Assembly: GCA_016786485.1 (NCBI GenBank)
Contig: JAEUWD010000034.1
Span: forward strand, 1-64,000
Origin: Bacteriovoracaceae bacterium
GTDB lineage: Bacteria; Bdellovibrionota; Bacteriovoracia; Bacteriovoracales; Bacteriovoracaceae
DNA length: 64,000 nucleotides
Direction: 5' to 3'
In this document: positions 1 through 8,071 of the stretch, piece after piece
How the letters are laid out: the number at the start of each line of letters is the position of its first letter
Position numbering within the stretch: the first letter of the stretch is position 1
Notes under the pieces: generated by a model
Told to the model about the DNA's origin: nothing
Database searches by the model: none
What the model saw: the letters and a program-made list of their open reading frames with translations, nothing else
Made by a program: the position numbers and the translations under genes

Positions 1-30
1 AGAAGTCTTAATTTTGATGAGAGTGGATAT

Positions 31-1857
31 ATGAAGATTAAAAAATTATTACCGGTAACCTTACTCATTATGTTGATGTCGACTGTCGCACATGCGCAAG
101 TTAATGACCTCGACGGTAAAGGACTCGATTGTACTCAGAAGATGGAAGAAATTTACTGGGAAATCTTAGAAAGATGTGAGGAAGTAAACGGAAAAATTAT
201 ACCGAATAAAACTGAAATCCCTGGTGGATATCAAATTTCTTATTCTTGTGAAGCTCGCTCTGGAAACTTCCATTCAAAATCCGTTGGTTGTACACGCTTA
301 ACGGTTGATGTGGATGAAATGGAAAGAAAAGCGCGTGAAGATTGGGAAAAGAATCGTAAAAAGCGCGAGTCGGATAGATCTGAAAATGAGAAAAATCGCG
401 GCAAGACAACTACCACTGGTGGTAAGAGCAATGGCGATGATGAAGACTATGAATACGAGCTTGATGATTATGATTATGTTATCGACGCTGATATCGATCT
501 TGGTGGCTCAAGCGCTGCGGTTGAAGCTGATTTCTTCTTTAACTACGATGGACGTAAGTGGGATTCAAGACGTCATCCATGTTTTATAAATCCTAAGGGC
601 CTAAAAGGTCCGATGTGTAATATCAAAGATATTAAGAAAGGTAAAATTACGGAAAAATGTAAACGCTGTTTAGCGCGAGTTAAAGCGGTTAAGAAAAAAT
701 CAACGACTACCAGCTCAACTACAGGTGGTAGAGGTGATGGTGATAATGAAAGTCGTTCACGTCGTGATTCTGATAATGATGATTCAAGTAGTAGAAGAGA
801 TTCTGATATTGATAGAAGAAGTTCACGTGACCGTACTTCATCAGATAAAGAATATTGTTACCGTGAAAATGGTCGCTTAATCTGCTGTGAATCGCATCGA
901 GGTTCAGAGTGTTTATCAGATAGACATAAACTCATGTTAGAAGAGTTATATCGTCAACGAGGCGGCGGTGCTGGTCAACCATGCTACGCTTGTAATCAAC
1001 AATCAAAAGGTGCTCAAATTATCAATGCTGTTGGTAACTTGGGTCTTGGTTGGGGTGGAATGATTGGAACAATTGTAAGTTCAAATAATTGGAGACGTGC
1101 TCAAGAATCTCAGTGGGATGCTTACAAGCATCAGTCAGATAATATTTTAGGTGGATACAAATACGGAGTTGATCAGTGTTTGGCCGCGAGAAAGGATTAC
1201 ACCGATTTATTGGTTGAGCAGAGCTACGGAATACCGGAGTGGGATAGTTCAATGTGTAATGATTTTGTGATGAGTAGTTATGCTGGTTATAACGGTGCCT
1301 TTAATACTGGTTTTGGTGGTTCTGCTAATCCATGGGGTGCTGCTGGTTACTCACCAGGCTTCATGTCCGGAATGATGGGTCCATGGGGTGGAGCCGGAGG
1401 CTTCATGGGTGGCGGTGCTCAGTGTATGTGTATAACTCAGCCTTGTAACTGTAGTACTATTGGCGGCGGAGTTGGTGGCTTCAACGGCGGGTTAAATGCT
1501 GGTTGGGGAGCTGGCGCAGGAGTTGTTTCTCCTTGGGGTAACGCGGGAAGTTTCTGGGGTAATACCGGCGGCTGGGGCGGTAACAACCAATGGGGTGGTA
1601 ACAACCAATGGGGTGGTAACAACCAATGGGGTAATAATCAATGGGGTAATAATCAATGGGGCAACCAATGGGGTATGCAAGGTAATCCACAAGCAGATTT
1701 CTACAATTCACAGTATGGAAGTTATCAAGATATGATGCTGCAACAAATGGCGCGTCAGAATGGAGCTAATTCATTCTATGGTGGTTCATCAATGTTCTCA
1801 CCTTGGAATATGGGTGGAAATGTCGGTGGGAATTTTAACTTTGGTTTAGGTTTCTAG
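31..1857 (+). CDS. Secreted Cys-rich, Gly/Asn/Trp-repeat protein
   Basis: I do not recognise the family. A Sec signal peptide is clear (charged KIKK, hydrophobic core, AHA-Q cleavage near residue 22). Residues 23-100 and 180-300 hold many cysteines, including CxxC and CC pairs, suggesting disulphide-bonded modules outside the cytoplasm. Between them are an acidic Asp/Tyr stretch (about 135-155) and a Ser/Arg/Asp run (about 239-273). From about residue 415 the chain is Gly-rich, with WGGNNQ repeats near 517-548 and a very Asn/Gln/Met-rich end. The start has a GAGAGTGG ribosome site. The stop overlaps the opposing small gene by 4 nt. A surface or matrix-like role is possible but is only inference. 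Confidence 0.8.
   Translation: MKIKKLLPVTLLIMLMSTVAHAQVNDLDGKGLDCTQKMEEIYWEILERCEEVNGKIIPNKTEIPGGYQISYSCEARSGNFHSKSVGCTRLTVDVDEMERKAREDWEKNRKKRESDRSENEKNRGKTTTTGGKSNGDDEDYEYELDDYDYVIDADIDLGGSSAAVEADFFFNYDGRKWDSRRHPCFINPKGLKGPMCNIKDIKKGKITEKCKRCLARVKAVKKKSTTTSSTTGGRGDGDNESRSRRDSDNDDSSSRRDSDIDRRSSRDRTSSDKEYCYRENGRLICCESHRGSECLSDRHKLMLEELYRQRGGGAGQPCYACNQQSKGAQIINAVGNLGLGWGGMIGTIVSSNNWRRAQESQWDAYKHQSDNILGGYKYGVDQCLAARKDYTDLLVEQSYGIPEWDSSMCNDFVMSSYAGYNGAFNTGFGGSANPWGAAGYSPGFMSGMMGPWGGAGGFMGGGAQCMCITQPCNCSTIGGGVGGFNGGLNAGWGAGAGVVSPWGNAGSFWGNTGGWGGNNQWGGNNQWGGNNQWGNNQWGNNQWGNQWGMQGNPQADFYNSQYGSYQDMMLQQMARQNGANSFYGGSSMFSPWNMGGNVGGNFNFGLGF
1579..1674 (+). repeat. In-frame tandem repeat, 18-bp then 15-bp units
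   Basis: Three exact 18-bp copies of GGTAACAACCAATGGGGT (1579-1632) are followed by two 15-bp AATAATCAATGGGG-type copies and a shortened 12-bp copy. All units are multiples of three and encode GGNNQW / NNQW / NQW, so copy-number change would keep the reading frame. Several long antisense ORFs across this stretch are by-products of the repeat. Confidence 0.9.
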
Positions 1858-2255
1858 ATATTGTGAACTAGCGTCTTAATTTCAGATTGAAACAAAACTT
1901 CAATTTTATTGTTATCGACAATCGAGTGAACTACACCCGGTCCAAAGATTTTGTGTTCTACGATATCACCAAGTTGAAATTTGCCTTGAATGGTATACGG
2001 AACAGATTTCTTTTTTGAATTTGTCATGGCCTCTTTCCAGATAGTTGCTAGAGGAACAGTTGGAGCTCTCGTTCTGGTAGTGGTACTTTTTTTGGCTGAT
2101 GAAGTGGCAGCACTTTTATGTCCGTGAACACTTTTACAAGTATTGCATTGGACTCTAACTATTTTACTTCCATCCATGGCCATAATCAGATGCGAGAGAG
2201 TTAATTTGCATTTTCCGCAATAACTTAAAACGTCTTTTCCTGCTGCATGAACCAT
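1854..2255 (-). CDS. Small zinc-ribbon protein with SH3/Tudor-like C-terminus
   Basis: A 133-residue protein of unknown function. The N-terminus has a CxxC pair (residues 13-16, CGKC) and a second one (38-41, CNTC) followed by HGHK, a likely zinc ribbon. A Ser/Thr/Lys linker leads to a C-terminal segment beginning GDIVEHKIFGPGVV, which resembles the small SH3/Tudor-like modules at the end of UvrD-type helicases and in CarD-like proteins (GD.V.H..FG.G.V). A nucleic-acid or polymerase-binding role is inferred from that resemblance only. It is divergent to uvrC, sharing a roughly 70-nt upstream region, and convergent with the secreted repeat protein. Confidence 0.75.
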   Translation of the reverse strand: MVHAAGKDVLSYCGKCKLTLSHLIMAMDGSKIVRVQCNTCKSVHGHKSAATSSAKKSTTTRTRAPTVPLATIWKEAMTNSKKKSVPYTIQGKFQLGDIVEHKIFGPGVVHSIVDNNKIEVLFQSEIKTLVHNI

Positions 2256-2327
2256 GGTTTTCCTTTTGTTTGAATCACTTCTGGGGTAATAAGAATATTA
2301 ACCTTTTTATTTATTTCAGTCACTCAT

Positions 2328-4217
2328 ATGAATAAACCGGAAACAAAATTTACTACCAAATTATTAGAGAAGGCGAATAACCTACCGACTAATTCGGGTT
2401 GTTATTTAATGACGAACAATAAGCAGGACGTCATTTACATCGGCAAAGCGAAAAATTTAAAAGCGCGAGTGCGAAGTTATTTTGATCAATCGGCCAAAAC
2501 GGTCAAGACACAATTTTTGGTTGGGCATGTTACCGATTTTGAATTTGTGATAACGCAGAATGAAGCAGAAGCCCTCGTCCTAGAAAATAATCTCATAAAA
2601 AAACACACGCCTAAATATAACATCCGCATGCGTGATGATAAGTCCTATCCCTATGTGATTATTGATCGCGATGAGCCTTTTCCACGCTTGAAGTATCTCC
2701 GACGCCCAAAGAAAAAAAGCAAACGTGATTTCTTCGGACCTTTTCCGGTGGGGAGTTCTATTTCTTTAGTGGCAAGTGTTCTCACCAAAACTTTCGGTTT
2801 GCGCGATTGTAGTTTACGTGAATTTCAATCACGTAAAAATCCTTGTCTTCTTTATCAGCTCAATCAGTGTTCTGCTCCTTGTGTAAATTATATTTCGGAG
2901 AGTGAGTACGAACAGCGTTTGCAAATGACGACCAACTTTCTCAAAGGGGGACGTAAAGCGAAAGAAGTTTTGAATTACGTCGACGAGCTGATGCAAAAGG
3001 CGGCGAATGAAGAACGGTATGAACACGCGGCCATTCTGCGTGATAATCATCTGATTCTAAGTCAGTTCATCGAAAATTTTATGAAGCAAAATGTAGAGCT
3101 AATTCAAGATGGCCGAGACATTGATATTATTTCTTATTTCGAAGGTAGCGAAGAAGTCGACATTTGCCTCTATTCAATGCGCGACGGAGTTATGATTGGT
3201 CATAAGAATTTTAACTTCTTGAAAACTGAAATTATGGATGAGATCGAAAATGAAGTGGCGCTCTATATGGTGCAATACTATTCAGGTACGCACGAGTCTT
3301 TACCCGATCTGATTTACACTCATTTAAATCCAGATGTAATGAATGTTCTTGCCTCGGCTTTTGAAAAACTAGCACCTGAATTAGAAAAACATATTCAAGT
3401 CAAACCCGTTTCAAAACGCTTCAAGTCCATTCAGGAAACAGCTCTACAGACCGCACAAGAAGCGCAGAAGCTACGCCAAAAAGGTGTGGAAAGTCTATTT
3501 ACCGCGCTTAATAAACTCAAAGATTTATTAAGTCTCAAAGAGATTCCACGCAGAATTGAGTGTTTTGATGTGGCGATTTGGCAAGGGCGATCACCTACGG
3601 CTTCACAAGTTGTTTTCTCAGATGGAAAACCCAATAAAAAACTTTATCGTTACTATCATCTACAAGAGCGTCCTGAGGGTAATAACGATTTTGCCATGAT
3701 GAAAGAATTATTTGAGCGCCGAATTGAGCATGCTGATTTACCCGATCTTTTTTTAGTCGATGGCGGAAAGGCGCAAGTGAGTACGGTGCTAAAAGTTTTA
3801 AAAGAAGCCAACGTGGATATTCCAGTGGTAGGGATTGCGAAGGCGCGTGATCTGGGTGAATCTTTTCAGGATGCAGAAATTACTCAGTCTGATGAACGTC
3901 TGGTTATTCCGAATCGAAGTAATTCTTATATTTTAACGAAGCAGCCAGCGCTGCTGCATTTGTGTGTGCATCTTCGAAATGAGGCCCATCGCTTTTCACG
4001 CAAGCTTCATCACAAAGCTGAGAATGCTCGCTTATTTGCTTCTTGGTTAGATGAAATTCCGGGGATTGGGGAAAAGACAAAAAATAAAATTCAAAAGAAT
4101 CTCGATCTTTCGTTATCCGAATTAAGGCAGCTCGACCCTCAGGCAATAGCCGATAAATTTGGTATTACATTAGCTGTTGCGGAAAAGATTCAAGAGTATT
4201 TGAAGCAAAGTCGCTAA
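2328..4217 (+). CDS. uvrC: UvrABC excinuclease subunit C
   Basis: UvrC makes the two incisions around a bulky lesion in nucleotide excision repair. At 629 residues it is of normal length. Visible domains: N-terminal GIY-YIG nuclease (SGCYLM about 23-28, VIYIGKAKNL about 35-44), a Cys cluster around 165-186, the UVR helix that contacts UvrB (AANEERYEHAAILRD), the RNase H-like C-terminal nuclease (CFDVAIWQG, FLVDGGKAQ, RNEAHRF) and a helix-hairpin-helix end (IPGIGEKTKNKIQ). The usual DISH after ECF is DVAI and RDEAH is RNEAH, mild departures; the catalytic Asp and His positions are kept. The ribosome site is weak. It ends 4 nt inside an opposing small gene. Confidence 0.97.
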   Translation: MNKPETKFTTKLLEKANNLPTNSGCYLMTNNKQDVIYIGKAKNLKARVRSYFDQSAKTVKTQFLVGHVTDFEFVITQNEAEALVLENNLIKKHTPKYNIRMRDDKSYPYVIIDRDEPFPRLKYLRRPKKKSKRDFFGPFPVGSSISLVASVLTKTFGLRDCSLREFQSRKNPCLLYQLNQCSAPCVNYISESEYEQRLQMTTNFLKGGRKAKEVLNYVDELMQKAANEERYEHAAILRDNHLILSQFIENFMKQNVELIQDGRDIDIISYFEGSEEVDICLYSMRDGVMIGHKNFNFLKTEIMDEIENEVALYMVQYYSGTHESLPDLIYTHLNPDVMNVLASAFEKLAPELEKHIQVKPVSKRFKSIQETALQTAQEAQKLRQKGVESLFTALNKLKDLLSLKEIPRRIECFDVAIWQGRSPTASQVVFSDGKPNKKLYRYYHLQERPEGNNDFAMMKELFERRIEHADLPDLFLVDGGKAQVSTVLKVLKEANVDIPVVGIAKARDLGESFQDAEITQSDERLVIPNRSNSYILTKQPALLHLCVHLRNEAHRFSRKLHHKAENARLFASWLDEIPGIGEKTKNKIQKNLDLSLSELRQLDPQAIADKFGITLAVAEKIQEYLKQSR

Positions 4218-4420
4218 TTCAAAATGTGAATGACTTTTCTATTTCCAGAACCACACTCCATACAGCGAGCAGTTTCTTGGACTAGTAGATTTTTATAGTC
4301 AGGTAAGTGACTTAGTAGGAGTTTCGACCCACAAACTTTACACTCGTCTATGATTTTTTTAACCTCATCTACACCACCAAAATATTCTTCATAGCGCTCA
4401 AATTTGAAGTCGGAATCCAT
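4214..4420 (-). CDS. 68-residue zinc-ribbon protein
   Basis: A small protein with two CxxC knuckles (CKVCG about residue 28 and CMECG about 53), the layout of a single zinc ribbon. A strong GAGGAGG ribosome site lies 7 nt before the ATG, supporting translation. The N-terminal third is acidic and aromatic (FKFERYEEYFGG). No function is known to me. It is convergent with uvrC and the stops overlap by 4 nt, so the two mRNAs share antisense ends. Confidence 0.75.
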   Translation of the reverse strand: MDSDFKFERYEEYFGGVDEVKKIIDECKVCGSKLLLSHLPDYKNLLVQETARCMECGSGNRKVIHILN

Positions 4421-4536
4421 GCAGTAGCCTCCTCAGTCTGACAGTTACCTTAATTTCGGCATCGGGGAGCAGGACTTTAAGGAATTTGAATTAAAAACGG
4501 GTGGGAAAATCTGTTCCTCTGTGTTAGATACCCATC

Positions 4537-5391
4537 ATGGAAGAGACATACAAGACTCATTTGAATGCATTGCAGAAAAAGGTCAGTTCGACTCATTTTT
4601 CTGATGATCTTTTTGGTGCTGTAAATTGGAGCTTTGTGAAGTCGAAACCTTCGGAAGCCGCTCCTGTAAAGCCTGTTGAGCCAAGCCTTTTGAGTGAAAA
4701 GCACCGTGTACTTCGTTCATTCCACGAATTTAGTGAGCAGAAGATTGAAGCTGAAGGACAGTTGAGCGTTGCTGGTGGAGAAATCATTTTCAAAAAGCCT
4801 ACACCTAAAAATTATTTAGATGCTGGCCCACAAAATATTAAAGTTCACTCGCATTCATCACTTAAAGCACTCGCAACTCAATTACTCGGCAAGCGCGCTG
4901 ATTTGAAGTACGAGCAAGAGCTTACAAAGTCAGTCAAAGTTTACTTCATTACTGATAAATATCTGGCAGAAAGTGCAGTAAAAGAATCAAACCAAAACTC
5001 CAAATTAGCTACCGTCTTCCAGAATGAAGTTTTTGATTTGTTTTCAAAAATGGTTAAGGCGATGCAATTAACTGAAGCGGACTATCAAGTAGGAGCGATG
5101 CAGATTGATGAGAAGGAAGAAGTAGACTTTCTTTATCAGGAAATTCTCTATCATGCGCCACAATTTGTTATACCACTTGGCGCCACTGCGACTCGTATGA
5201 TTTTAGATTTAAGCGAGCGTTTATCAAACATTCACGGACAGTTCTTTACTAAAACCTTTAATAAGCAGTCTTTTAACGAATTTACATTCTCCATCTGCCC
5301 ACTTTTTCACCCTGAATTTTTGCTCATTAACCCCAACATGAAGAAAACCGTTTGGATTGATATGCAAAAAGTGATGAAAGAACTCAAATAA
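4537..5391 (+). CDS. Uracil-DNA glycosylase superfamily-like protein
   Basis: The last 130 residues resemble family-4-type uracil-DNA glycosylases: a hydrophobic strand with LGATATRMIL (the family's V.LG..A...L) and a C-terminal FHPEFLLINPNMKKTVW, matching the HP..LL.NP..K...W.D motif that carries a catalytic-loop His. The first catalytic motif (GEAPG-type) and the four iron-sulphur Cys of true family-4 enzymes are not seen; the N-terminal 100 residues are unrelated linker-like sequence. It may therefore be a catalytically altered or inactive relative. It follows uvrC, which fits a DNA-repair context, but is separated from it by the small zinc-ribbon gene on the other strand. Confidence 0.6.
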   Translation: MEETYKTHLNALQKKVSSTHFSDDLFGAVNWSFVKSKPSEAAPVKPVEPSLLSEKHRVLRSFHEFSEQKIEAEGQLSVAGGEIIFKKPTPKNYLDAGPQNIKVHSHSSLKALATQLLGKRADLKYEQELTKSVKVYFITDKYLAESAVKESNQNSKLATVFQNEVFDLFSKMVKAMQLTEADYQVGAMQIDEKEEVDFLYQEILYHAPQFVIPLGATATRMILDLSERLSNIHGQFFTKTFNKQSFNEFTFSICPLFHPEFLLINPNMKKTVWIDMQKVMKELK

Positions 5392-5400
5392 TTCCTAAGC

Positions 5401-5428
5401 TTGTGAAAAATCTCGAATTGGGTAAAAT
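5401..5428 (+). promoter_or_regulatory. Possible sigma-70-type promoter for the SpoIID/amidase pair
   Basis: TTGTGA (5401-5406), a 16-bp spacer, and TAAAAT (5423-5428), 40 nt before the SpoIID start. Read by eye; no transcript evidence. Confidence 0.4.
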
Positions 5429-5468
5429 ACTATTGTAGTACTGGTAGTGATTCCAAGGATTGGGACTC

Positions 5469-6614
5469 ATGATAAGACAAGGATTGTTTTTAATTTTGAT
5501 CAGTGTGTCTGCGCACGCGAAAATCAAACCTGAACCATCAATCAAAGTTAGAATTGCAAAGTCCCTAGAAAACGTCTGGGTTCGTGGTATCGATCTGAAA
5601 AAAAACCTTCACTTACGTAACGAACAAAAAGAATACCAAGGTCGTAAGACTTTGAACTTTAAATGCAAATCGACCGCTTCTGGGAACATAAAAAGAAGTA
5701 AACCGGTTTTACTTGCGAGTGTTGGATCAAATACTGGAATTGTTGGTTGGGATGACAAGAAATACAAAGGTGAGCTTCTACTGGTGGCCAACAGTGCTCT
5801 CACGAGTTGTGATCTCGTAAATGAAATTTCCCTTGAGACATACATCAGCAGTTTACTTTCAAAAGAAGTTAAACATGATTGGCCAGAAGAAGCACTTAAA
5901 GCTCAAGCAGTAGCTGCGCGAACATATGCTTATCACAAAATTGAAACAAAAGAAGTTTCAGGCGTGCATGGCCATGAAACTTATTACGATTTAGAAAATT
6001 CTGAAAAACATCAAGTCAACGGTACAGCTCTAGATGAAACCAGTTCAACTCAGAAAGCTGCGAAGAATACTAAAGGCGAAGTCTTGTTAACAAAAGCGGG
6101 TAAACTCACACCTACTTTTTTTCATTCTAAGTGTGGTGGAAAAACAGTATTGCCTCAAAATGTATGGGCCCATAGTGTGGAAGGCTACCGCTCGATTGAT
6201 TGTCCTTTCTGTAATGACCATGGCAAAAAAGATTGGAAGATACTCATCACCGATACGGATTTAAAAAAAATGTTGAATGAAGCCAATGGCTCAAAAATTT
6301 TTAAAAATATGCATGAGCACGTGACGCTGATTCCAGATGATAAAGAAAAACTCAATATCCGTTTTTATAAAAATGGAGATATGTACAAAGTTAAAAAAGC
6401 TGATTTAAGAAAAGTGGTGGGGCGTGCGGTTCTTCCATCAAATAACTTTATTTTGAAACCACACCCAAACGGTTACATGGCCGAAGGCAGTGGTTTTGGT
6501 CATGGTGTAGGGATGTGCCAGTTTGGTGCTTTTGAAATGGCCAAACGTGGTTTTAATTATCGCCAAATTTTAGCGTATTATTTCCCGGGACATAAGATTG
6601 AAAAAATTTATTAA
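5469..6614 (+). CDS. SpoIID/LytB-domain amidase enhancer
   Basis: SpoIID-family proteins cleave denuded glycan strands (SpoIID) or enhance amidase activity (LytB). This 381-residue protein has a signal peptide (ISVSAHA about residue 15-21), the family signature ALKAQAVAARTYAYHK, the Cys-containing SKCGGKT segment, and a C-terminal GSGFGHGVGMCQFGAFEMA block followed by YYFPGHKIEKIY, all typical. I chose ATG 5469 over the in-frame TTG at 5460 because AAGGA sits 9 nt upstream of the ATG. Its end overlaps the amidase gene by 17 nt, so the two are probably translationally coupled and act on the same peptidoglycan substrate in the periplasm. Confidence 0.9.
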   Translation: MIRQGLFLILISVSAHAKIKPEPSIKVRIAKSLENVWVRGIDLKKNLHLRNEQKEYQGRKTLNFKCKSTASGNIKRSKPVLLASVGSNTGIVGWDDKKYKGELLLVANSALTSCDLVNEISLETYISSLLSKEVKHDWPEEALKAQAVAARTYAYHKIETKEVSGVHGHETYYDLENSEKHQVNGTALDETSSTQKAAKNTKGEVLLTKAGKLTPTFFHSKCGGKTVLPQNVWAHSVEGYRSIDCPFCNDHGKKDWKILITDTDLKKMLNEANGSKIFKNMHEHVTLIPDDKEKLNIRFYKNGDMYKVKKADLRKVVGRAVLPSNNFILKPHPNGYMAEGSGFGHGVGMCQFGAFEMAKRGFNYRQILAYYFPGHKIEKIY

Positions 6615-7365
6615 GATTAAATTCATTCTCGCCTTTTTGTTTGTGAGTTTTAATGCTCAAGCGCTCACTATTCTGCTTGATCCTGGACATGGTGGAGATG
6701 AGTTAGGGGCAGTGACGGAAGTGAATGAAAATGGTCGAGTCAAAAAGATTTATGAAAAAGATCTTTCCCTCGAATTAGCGCAATTGATAAAAAAGAAAAT
6801 TGGTTCTGCTCATAACATTTACTTAACTCGTAGTGTGGATCGAACGGTAACATTGGAAGAGCGTGCGGAGTTAGCTGAGAAATTGAAAGTTGATTTGTTT
6901 ATTTCTATTCATTTTAACTCATCCAAAAACCATAAGCATCACGGCTTTGAAACTTACTATTTGGACAATCACAATAATGCGGCCATCAGAAAACTAGAGG
7001 CTTCAGAAAACACCGACATGAAAGGTGTGGAAAAAACGGTAAATCAAATCTTAATTGATCTCGTTGTGGACAAGACGGTGGATTCATCCAAAAAACTTTC
7101 AACTCTCATTCATAAAAAGATTCAAAATACTTTACCGGATAGATTTCAGATGAAGGATCGTGGTTTAAAACCAGGTCTTTTTTATGTTCTTGCGCTATCG
7201 AAACGCCCTGGAGTTTTGTTGGAAGCAGGGTTTTTATCTAACCCCAAAGAAGCTCAAAAAATTAATCGCAAATCATTCATGGATGAATACGCCAATTCTG
7301 TTGCCAGTGGAATTCGAGAGTATATTTCGTTTAACCACAAAGTGGCTTCGGTTCCGCTTTTCTAA
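6598..7365 (+). CDS. N-acetylmuramoyl-L-alanine amidase (Amidase_3)
   Basis: Zinc amidase cutting the stem peptide from MurNAc. A short signal peptide (ends FNAQA) is followed directly by the catalytic domain: LLDPGHGGDELGA with the first zinc His, EKDLSLELAQ with the zinc Glu, VDLFISIHFNSS with the second His, and VLLEAGFLSNPKEA with the catalytic Glu. There is no AMIN or SPOR domain, so it is a bare catalytic module. The start is TTG, inside the end of the SpoIID gene. An amidase coupled to a SpoIID-type enhancer suggests joint processing of septal or remodelled peptidoglycan. Confidence 0.92.
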   Translation: MKKFIKIKFILAFLFVSFNAQALTILLDPGHGGDELGAVTEVNENGRVKKIYEKDLSLELAQLIKKKIGSAHNIYLTRSVDRTVTLEERAELAEKLKVDLFISIHFNSSKNHKHHGFETYYLDNHNNAAIRKLEASENTDMKGVEKTVNQILIDLVVDKTVDSSKKLSTLIHKKIQNTLPDRFQMKDRGLKPGLFYVLALSKRPGVLLEAGFLSNPKEAQKINRKSFMDEYANSVASGIREYISFNHKVASVPLF

Positions 7366-7380
7366 ACTCTTAGTTCATTC

Positions 7381-7938
7381 TTAGAACTGGCAATTCATGT
7401 TTGGCATACTTTCGTATAATGGTCTTGGATAAAGTGTTTCTGTAATTGGAGCACCAAAGTTTGAACCAAAACCAATTTGAACTGTTCCTGAAACTAAAGC
7501 TGAGTAACCACAAAAGCTATTTGAATCAACTAAGAATCCAGCAGCTTGAATTTGGTTTACAGTATTACTTTGAATATAACTTCTGTGACATAAACTGATA
7601 ATAAGGTCAGAAGTTGTTCCAGTTTGAGTTAGAATAACAACGTCACCATAAGTGGTTCTACCGATCGCAGTACTTGAGAAACCATTGCGACTTGGAGTAG
7701 GGATATTAGCATTATTTAAGGGCTGAGTGACTCCATTTATTGAGCGGAAACCAATAGTTGTACGAGCTTGTGGGCCCACTGAACTATTACATGGAATTTG
7801 CGAGATGATTTGTTGGTCAACATAACCGTTACCGGTATAACCGTTACCAAAAACTCGGCCGTTATCACTGCTACCACAACCAGCTAGGAAGCTAGCTATT
7901 AGTAACAAGCAAAGATTTAGGTTCAATTTCGTTCTCAT
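7381..7938 (-). CDS. Lipoprotein of unknown function
   Basis: A 185-residue predicted lipoprotein: hydrophobic leader ending FLAGC with the lipidated Cys at residue 21 and a short Gly/Asn-rich tether. The body is rich in Gly, Ser, Asn and Thr, with Cys at about 50, 117 and 143, and looks beta-rich. No family recognised. A GAGGAG ribosome site 5 nt before the ATG supports the start. It is convergent with the amidase with a 15-nt gap and transcribed away from the following membrane-protein gene. Confidence 0.75.
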   Translation of the reverse strand: MRTKLNLNLCLLLIASFLAGCGSSDNGRVFGNGYTGNGYVDQQIISQIPCNSSVGPQARTTIGFRSINGVTQPLNNANIPTPSRNGFSSTAIGRTTYGDVVILTQTGTTSDLIISLCHRSYIQSNTVNQIQAAGFLVDSNSFCGYSALVSGTVQIGFGSNFGAPITETLYPRPLYESMPNMNCQF

Positions 7939-8071
7939 AAAAACTCCTCAATATGGATTACGCACGTTAGACATTGCACACCCTATGCCAAACTTAAGCT
8001 GCAATATAAGCCCATAAGCCCATGGTAAGTGATTGATTTTACGATATTTTTAACCTGTAGAGGTTAAGGGG

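Noticed and set aside
1579-1674. CRISPR-like short regular repeats
   Set aside because: Units are contiguous with no spacers and are in frame with the gene.
1437-1711. Several antisense ORFs across the secreted protein's repeat (Pro/Thr-rich products)
   Set aside because: They are mirror images of the GGTAACAACCAATGGGGT repeats and have no ribosome sites or family features.
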